Part shown: in pieces, positions 57,336 to 64,000 of the stretch
Numbering within the stretch: the first letter of the stretch is position 1
Layout: each line of letters starts with the position of its first letter
Origin: Siphonodentalium dalli
Taxonomy: Eukaryota; Mollusca; Scaphopoda; Gadilida; Siphonodentaliidae
Length of the DNA stretch: 64,000 nt
Reading direction: 5' to 3'
Assembly (NCBI GenBank): GCA_032622095.1
Contig: CP136061.1
Span: forward strand, 5,094,734-5,158,733
Position numbers and translations under genes: made by a program
The notes under the pieces: generated by a model
What the model was told of the DNA's origin: nothing
Databases searched by the model: none
Seen by the model: the letters and a program-made list of their open reading frames with translations, nothing else

Positions 57336-57603
57336 AACATGTATTCGTACATAAATGTTTGGAAAGTGACAGGAGGGTTTTCAAAACTTGAACCCAAATT
57401 TGGGGAGGGGGAGTTGAGCTGCCTTTTTGTCCATAGTAATTAGTATACAATATCGTTACTTCATTTTCAGGACTTCCAAATTAAACCAATGGATCTGGGT
57501 CAATAACAATGGCTGCATAATTAAGGAGACACACGTCTATGTATTTCATGTTTAAATAGTAGTTATATCAGTGTATATATACATTATATGTTGTTTATTA
57601 TCG

Positions 57604-57920
57604 GGGGTGGAGCATGGGGTGGTCAGTGCTCCAATGAGCACGGTACCGGTCACCAAGCTGTAGGACCTGAGTTAGTGACGGCCATGGGTTCGATTCCTAT
57701 GTGGCGACCTCTGTCCAACTTCCTGCATGAAGAAACTGTCCGATCGGTGGTATAATTATGATATGTGCAGACGGTGCATCGTGACTACCTATTGTAGGTG
57801 AATACTGACTAACCATTGACCACATGGTTTCCATCACCAACAAATGATCTGGCCTCATTGTTATATCTGCTTAGTTGTGGAAAGCGACATGAAACCCCAA
57901 ACAATTTACTCAATGTTGCT
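57604..57920 (+). mobile_element. tRNA-derived SINE
   Basis: The tRNA-like head has a box A candidate TGGTCAGTGCTCC (about 57620) and a perfect box B GGTTCGATTCC (57687-57697). A body follows, and then a 3' part reading CTTAGTTGTGGAAAGCGACA and TGAAACCCCAAACAATTTAC, resembling the conserved GAGCGACGTTAAACCCCAA tail segment shared by many invertebrate SINEs. Head, body and tail in order make this the best SINE here. Confidence 0.75.
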
Positions 57921-59244
57921 ACTGCCTTTCATTTATGGTATATTCCTCTTTTCTTTTGGGGTTTTACGGGTCAGAGGCACATTTGGCAAAAAAAATCCTG
58001 GTATTTCTAAATGGATTTTCTCAAAATCTGCCAGACATTTATTTGTGAAATTTGGTACAAGCAATGATTCCGATACAATATTTAAGAACCATCGAACAAT
58101 TGGTTATTATATTCTCATTTACTTAACTTTTATGGCATGGAAAATAGATAAAATTTTACCGTTTTCAGGTACCAAGAACTTCTGTAAATTAAATTTGTTT
58201 CAAAAGTGCAGATCATATATCCATGATAACTTATCTGAAGATCATGAGAGGAGACATAATTTTTCTTGATTCATGAATATTATGATTATTTTCACTTAGA
58301 AAGACAACTACCCACTAATAATTTTCTATATTTGAGAATTTTCATATCATTCATGTTGTTCAATGAAAAATTGGGCTGAGATTAGTTATGGGTCACGGCT
58401 TCATAACCAAGTTAAAGCTCACCACCATAACTCTTATCACTGTGGCCTAATTTATGTTGATTGATCTCTGTTTGAGTGGACCACACTGCATATCAACATT
58501 TGTTTTCATTTGGCTGGAATTATGTGTGACTGCTTTATTCTTCATTATAATATATGGAGGTATGACACTATATCATGCAATTAAAAATCTTAACTCCACA
58601 TAATGATAAAAATGAAGCCTTCTCTCAAAGAGCGAAGACAAAAACTGTTTGATGATTGGAGTGTTGTGTGAAATTATTAATTATTCTAGCAGTTCTTGGT
58701 ACCTAAAGTGACAACAAAGTAAATAATATTTTAAACCTCTCCAATATATTCAAATCCATTGTTTTCGTCACATCTTAATAATATTCTCAGATTCTGCAAA
58801 CAATGAAGATGATTATATGTGAAATTCAAAATGGATGAAAATCTCTTGCCATTTTTGGCTGTATTTGTGCAAAACGTGCATCTCCATCTTAAACATTTGC
58901 CAGATTTTGCAACTTGGGCTTTGAAACCGTTGCACCGATTCAGTGTTGATGTTTGAAATGAATATGTTCCTTATTCATAAATTAGTTATTTAAAAAAATT
59001 CATAATAAAATATATATAAGAAGATAACAAATGTCAGCAATATGTGACAATAGTTTATCATAGTTTTACTATGGTCAATTTCAGTTACACACAACAGTTT
59101 ACTAGTTCACCGAGTGTACATGGAAATCGCTCATCTTATACGACTACTCATTTGAAATACATTCAGGTGGCAAACCGAAACAACACAGCTCGGGAGCAAA
59201 CCGTCATTTAATTAATACATACTATATGCGCGACGCTCACACCT
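57921..59244. other. no gene seen
   Basis: AT-rich. The 57844-58269 frame begins inside the SINE tail and continues as a Phe/Ile/Lys-rich sequence without motifs. No other feature was recognised. Confidence 0.4.
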
Positions 59245-59277
59245 TTGCCGACGATATTTATGATGGGTCGTCGGCAA
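59245..59277. repeat. short GC-rich hairpin
   Basis: TTGCCGACGA and TCGTCGGCAA form a perfect 10-bp stem around 13 bases. It is isolated in AT-rich DNA. Confidence 0.8.
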
Positions 59278-59459
59278 TGTGATAATAAACCCAGCAATGC
59301 AAGACTGATGTCTGCAAGCATTGAAACTTACTGACTATGATTACGACATTGATCAATGCTCAAATGCAAATGTGTACGTAACCGGGCACTTGACATGCAC
59401 ATCTTTGTTAGGCGTAGCATGGCATCACCTGTGGCATTGTCAAACTATTATCAAAAAGA

Positions 59460-59964
59460 GACACGCACCTCAAATTTCGATATATCGTATTCAAATATTA
59501 TCATCCCGTATCGGTTTGACAAATGCAATTACGATGGCTTGTGTTACACCCAGCTCGGATTCCAGATGTCACCGTTCTGGTGGGTTTATATGATATAGTA
59601 TATCATATATCACTATATCGAGATCAGTCCCCTGGTACCCGCCATGAATATATATATATACCTTACTCATGGTGGGGTTGTCGTACTAAGGGACCTGTGT
59701 GTCAAGAGTGAACGCCAAGTTTTATTCAACTGCGGTGCATCATCATCATCCTTGCGCAAACACAAATCAAACAATGAGAACACTTTCACTTTATAATTAT
59801 ATGGTATCAAATTTCCAAATAATATCGCGTCAGGCATGAAATTTACAACTGTTGAAAACTTTGAACCCCCAAATTGCATGATACCACGTCCCTGTGGTCT
59901 GAATTTTCCATTCGCTCCTTTAAATATATATTTTCTTGTACTTGGATGTTCACAACTATGTTTT
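59460..59964 (+). repeat. partial upstream copy of the 0.8-kb repeat modules
   Basis: ATCCCGTATCGGTTTGACAA to CAGCTCGGATTCCAGATGTC (about 59502-59570) matches 60405-60480. AACGCCAAGTTTTATTCAAC (about 59711) matches 60729. Between 59720 and 59969 both strands are open. The minus strand gives IFKGANGKFRPQGRGIMQFG and FSTVVNFMPDAILFGNLIPY, which looks protein-like but is unrecognised. Confidence 0.55.
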
Positions 59965-60860
59965 ATCATGTAACCGGGACATTTGGAATTCAGTTAAATT
60001 ATTTGACATTTCACTCATACACCAACATTTTAAACGCAAACTCCATTTGAATAATTTTTCCCGTTATATTTCAGAACTGGCCAGCCTTGACGGCGCGTTG
60101 GCTTCACGATAACGAGAACTGTGTTGACACGGGGGTATCAACCTTCAAATTTCCAACAGCACCCTTCGAGTTTGTAAATTCCATTTGCGCACGACTTTGT
60201 TATAACCAAAGAGAAGTGTGCACAGTATCCTTTTGAAATGATAGTTGTATTCAGCCAGTGAATACTACAAAGAATCATTTTCTTCCTGCCTTCTTTATTG
60301 TTCGAATGCAATTGAGTATGCAGTCGGCCAGTGAGCATGTCAGATGTGATATTTCATCTCATGTAACATCGTCAAACTGCTACAAAAACGTATTCAAATA
60401 TTATCGTCCCGTATCGGTTTTACAAATGAGATTACGCTGGCTTTTGTTACGCACCAGAGCTCGGATTCTAAATATGTCATAGTTCTGGTGGATAGATAGA
60501 ATATAATATATTACACTGTATATATCTACTGATTGATGTAGAATAACTTTATTCTCCCAGCCAACTTATCTTGGCGGAGAAGACAGGTGGGTTAAATTGT
60601 GTCTGTGATCTCTAATTATATCGAGGGTAATTATAATTGATTGATGTAGAATAACTGTAGTGTATTCTCCCAGCCAATATACCGCTACGGAGAACACATG
60701 GTTGGTTAGGTTAACATTGTGTTTCCCCGTGAAGCATGGACGCCAATTTCTATTCAACGATTGTGCATCGTTATCATCACCACTCCCCAGATTATACGAC
60801 ATTGGTCCCACAATTATCGATATAGCGAGATTATAAATTAGTCGAGCTACATGTAGGTAC
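59965..60860 (+). repeat. 0.8-kb dispersed repeat, copy 2
   Basis: Paralogue of 34120-34925 in the same orientation. The plus frame DIWNSVKLFDISLIHQHFKR and HLNNFSRYISELASLDGALA is retained. Landmarks ACATCGTCAAACTGCTACAA and TGATGTAGAATAACTTTATT are shared, as is the end TTATACGACATTGGTCC-ACA. Copy 2 has lost the CxxC word seen in copy 1. Confidence 0.72.
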
Positions 60861-60889
60861 ACGAATGTAGGACATCATACAATGTCCCA

Positions 60890-61380
60890 TATAATCGTCC
60901 ACCCGGGTAAATCCACCCTATTAAATTGTGACAAAACGCGGGTGTCTCCCCATCTACCAAGACACAAACTAACCAAGACAATATTGCACCGGGTATACCT
61001 GTTAAAACAAAGGTACGTCCAGGTATACCCGCTATGTATATCCGGATGTACACGCCCTCCCTGATGTGCCACGGTGTCACATACCGTTACCACCCAGGTA
61101 TACCCGCTATGTATATCCGGATGTACACGCCCTCCATGGTGTGCCACGGTGTCCTATACCTTTATCACCAGGTATACCCGCTATGTATATCCGGATGTAC
61201 ACGCCCTCCCTGGTGTGCCATGGTGTCATATATCCGCTATGCATATCCGGATGTACACGCCCTGGTATACCACCGTGGCATATACCTTTATCACCCAGGT
61301 ATACCCGCTATGTATATCCGGATGTACACGCCCTGGTGTGCCACAGTGCCATATACCGTTATAACCCAGGCATCTCCACC
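60890..61380 (+). repeat. 71-75-bp minisatellite
   Basis: Five main units contain GGTATACCCGCTATGTATAT, CCGGATGTACACGCCCT and GTGTGCCACGGTG. GCTATGTATATCC falls at 61031, 61106 and 61180, then after a shortened 56-bp unit at 61236 and 61307. Long frames on both strands, including 183 codons at 61066-61617, simply translate the units. Confidence 0.92.
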
Positions 61381-61762
61381 CTATTGCTACCCTTACTAAT
61401 GATCCCAGGTGTTCATAGCTCGGCTGGAACCAAGTGTTGCACTCGCACATATCCTTTTTTACTTATTTTCTTATCAAATGTTATATCATTGTACTTCCAT
61501 CATAATATACGCTATAACTTCCATCCAGTTCTACCACAGTGCTACATAATTGACGCATTTGGGTTCGTACTGGCATTTGATCAGGGAAGAAGCACCAGGG
61601 TAGTGGAACCAAAATAGTCCAGGAGAGAACAAAGCAGACTAAATAGAATGTTTTGTTAGAATCAATCAAATGTCATCTCATTTCCATCTTCATATATGGT
61701 ATGTCGGGCAAGTTACATACAGCTGAAATGTATACCGTTACATGACATGTATTTAGGAATCA

Positions 61763-62003
61763 CTGAACTAAATGGTTTCCCATAGGCGACAGTATTAACG
61801 TTTCGGCCAAATTCACTGAATTGAAGCCTACAGGTCACTCCAGTGATGTTTACCCAGCTAGATTGACACCAGTTGATCACGAAAATGCAACGAAAATCAT
61901 AGGTCATGTGTTTACTTTTCAAAATAAATCCCCCAGTGTACGACAGGGCTATCCCACAGCCAAATTTGATCTGGAAAAACCCAGAACTACAGCAGCCAGT
62001 TAA
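61763..62003 (+). CDS. possible terminal exon, family unknown
   Basis: Open from a stop at about 61760 to TAA 62001-62003. A candidate acceptor, GGTTTCCCATAG, lies just before 61787. From there the frame reads GDSINVSAKFTELKPTGHSS, DVYPARLTPVDHENATKIIG, HVFTFQNKSPSVRQGYPTAK and FDLEKPRTTAAS. The composition is balanced and hydrophilic with two N-glycosylation-type sites (NVS, NAT), unlike random AT-rich frames. AATAAA overlaps the stop region. No family is recognised and no partner exon was found. Confidence 0.25.
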
Positions 62004-62144
62004 ATAAATTTCCCACTCACAAAATCCATTCCCCCGTTAATTCACCAGTTTAAATAATTTAGATATTATGTACAAATCAAATAAACACGATGTCATCCAT
62101 TAATAACGTGTCACGTGTATCAGGTGAATGTCATTCATCAGTTA

Positions 62145-62270
62145 CCTTCACCTTTAGCATTCCACGTTGCACTAGCTCCCCGACTCTGGAACACATTTAG
62201 ATCCCCGTTTCCTTTAGACACGAACAATAGTCATTGTCCTTTTAAACCTACATTAGTGGTCCAGCCAAAC
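62145..62270 (+). pseudogene. LINE RT extreme C-terminus fragment
   Basis: The plus frame reads FHVALAPRLWNTFRSPFPLD then SHCPFKPTL, which resembles the FS.AAPRLWNSLP...LR....FK..LK tail of many LINE proteins. It is short, diverged and has no supporting upstream RT. Confidence 0.45.
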
Positions 62271-63645
62271 CGGGTCTAATGGGGATTTTTGGCGTTCAGT
62301 TACCAACTAATTGACAACTCGATTTGATCATATGAGCATACAGTCAAATATACTGTTAGGTTACCGATAACCATACAACCTCTCCATTTGTATCCATACA
62401 CCACACACATGATGATGCTCACACACTGGATGTAATACATATCATAATTACATTAATATATCAATGTTATTTTGGTACCCAATACAATGTTTGCCAATGA
62501 ATCGCTCATTAGAAAGTCAGCACACATATTTGAAAGGGGACCCCCATTTTAAAGTGATGTAGAAACAATTGCTCAAAGCGGATTTTAAATAATTTTGGAT
62601 ATATTTTTCGGGAGATATTCTAGCGTCCAATGACATAAAAGTCTCTTCTCTGCCAATTTCTTCTAGGTTCACCATTTAACATTTTCCAAAGTATATAATT
62701 TACGCCTCCTAATGTTATCAAGCTATGCTGACAATTAAACATAAAAAATATTATTGTGTAGACTTTACTGTAGCAGTATAATGATTGCAAGCTATACTAA
62801 AAAACACTTATAAAGAGCGTTCCATTTGCATGCATATGCATTTTATATACACTTATCTCTATACAATTCATATTATATTTGGGTCATTTTTTCAGTTTAA
62901 TCCCTTCATACACTGCTAATGAAATTCGGGGTCCAGCCCTTTATATGTAACAGTCCTCAATTCATAATGTTGTTACCCCTTATTAATTGTAAGTGCATTA
63001 CAATTCGTGCAATTATGTACGATATAACATAGCTGTGTTACACCACTAAATTTATCATCTGGCATTACAGCCAATGCATAAGCATACACTTTTGTTTTCA
63101 ATTAATAATTTTTTCCCGATAGTACAATCAGGAAAGTCTATGTGTACGTTTTTAAAATAATTCGTGTACAGTATCATTTTTGTGGATATTGCTTGGTGTG
63201 TGACCCTCGTGATATTTCTATCCCTATGATTTAAACTTGCTGAACGGTTTGACTGGTACGCTGCCGTTCTATACTTATTCTATATTTATTTTGACATTCA
63301 AAATTGTCCGTGTGGCGCTTCGGGATGTGTACCTAGGGTTATTACGCACCTTTGTCCATGTTACCGAAGACAGGTTTACCCCTGTACTCTACGGTGTTCC
63401 CAGCCCCCTGGATCTCCATAGTGTTACAACAATTTCTTCTAGGTTCACTGACTATACTAATATATATGATATATAGAGATAGTAAAGTGCGATAGGTACC
63501 CGCGTACTCGCGCCTATGTATATGGTATGTTCTACCAGTCGAGGCGCACGATATATATGATACATTGATGGAAATCTTACACATTTGAATTCACAAAGCA
63601 ACCCGCAACCAGAATCAGTGCGACTAATTTTGATACTTTAGTCAT
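62271..63645. other. no gene seen
   Basis: AT-rich. The word AATTTCTTCTAGGTTCAC occurs at about 62659 and 63430, a small direct repeat. The plus frame 63237-63476 and the minus frame 63342-63584 overlap each other and are unrecognised. Confidence 0.4.
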
Positions 63646-64000
63646 TTAAACCCTTTCAGTGCCAGGTCCGATTTTTGTATCAACCCATATACCCTGTGCC
63701 AATGCATTCTCTTATATATGCGAGTCGACCATAGGTCGGCTCGCATATATAAGAGAATGCATTGGCCTAACAATTTTTCATCATTTGTTATTATTTTTTA
63801 ACAATTTTTTACAATTTTAATTATTTTTTCTTATATTCTTTAACAGACTTATTTTGTATGTTTAGTGCCAGGGAATCTTACGTTTTTCATGGGCATCAAA
63901 ATTATTACTATGAATACTTGGTGATTTTGAGTTTTTGAGTTATAACATGCCCCTAAGGTTTTTTATCCAGTTTGTTTTTGTTAAATTTTCTATAGTATGC
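63646..64000. mobile_element. relative of the nested-hairpin TTAA element, cut by window end
   Basis: TTTAAACCCTTTCAGTGCC (from about 63646) resembles the CCCTTT end of the 12052-12451 element. Hairpin 63698-63766 is nearly identical to hairpin 12082-12150, and the following AT-rich spacer matches the inverse of the 12151-12229 spacer (TTTTTTCTTA(C/T)ATTCTTTAACA). The second hairpin is not reached before a TTTAGTGCCAGGG word near 63860. Limits are uncertain. Confidence 0.7.

Noticed and set aside
57844-58269. 141-codon plus frame
   Set aside because: It begins in the SINE tail and is AT-composition driven, with no motif.
61034-61617. 121- and 183-codon plus frames
   Set aside because: They are open because the 71-75-bp minisatellite lacks stops in several frames. 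The repeated YTRYVYPDVHA words are repeat translations.

Overview
This window looks like intergenic or heterochromatic-type DNA from an AT-rich metazoan genome, most likely a marine invertebrate. The reasons are: no dense operon-like coding, many remnants of animal-type APE non-LTR retrotransposons, canonical Helitron ends, tRNA-derived SINEs, TTAA- and TA-flanked MITEs, long satellites, and one exon of the P2X7-like zinc-binding domain family that is expanded in invertebrates. The species cannot be fixed from the sequence alone. No complete host gene is visible. Most long open frames are translations of repeats.

Layout. 1-9538 is an 88-bp satellite of roughly 108 monomers. It reads forward to 6194 and then flips abruptly into an inverted arm. 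The forward arm has a higher-order period of 25-26 monomers. 9539-9860 is a short GC-richer minisatellite. 10-16 kb holds a 205-bp tandem duplication, a TTAA-flanked (piggyBac-type) MITE built from nested hairpins, several small foldback MITEs and one unrecognised Met-less open frame. 16.0-16.6 kb is a LINE remnant interrupted by a near-perfect 126-bp palindrome. 16931-19649 is a head-to-tail array of four non-autonomous Helitrons. 19.7-28.9 kb carries SINE-like sequence, four decayed LINE reverse-transcriptase fragments and a dispersed repeat family.

29-40 kb has degenerate tandem repeats, the P2X7-like terminal exon (31159-31575, with a frame break), two adjacent foldbacks downstream of it, a 0.8-kb dispersed repeat whose second copy lies near 60 kb, and two copies of a TA-flanked MITE. 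One of those MITEs (40497-40883) sits inside a 155-166-bp tandem repeat, so neighbouring repeat units show the uninterrupted target site. 40.3-45.0 kb is that repeat array, bounded by short inverted repeats. 45984-46519 is a DNA transposon with 163-bp terminal inverted repeats. 46994-48155 is a 40-bp minisatellite that directly abuts the best-preserved mobile gene, a LINE ORF2 endonuclease domain on the minus strand (48161-49633), with a decayed ORF1 upstream (49608-50367). 50.6-64 kb is mostly diffuse repeats, hairpins, a SINE (57604-57920), a 71-75-bp minisatellite near 61 kb, a LINE C-terminal fragment near 62.2 kb and a second copy of the nested-hairpin element at the right edge.

The pieces do not form a pathway. 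What they share is a record of repeat birth by inverted duplication, tandem amplification and rolling-circle-like insertion. The most unusual structures are the inverted higher-order satellite, the Helitron concatemer and the element whose arms are themselves palindromes.
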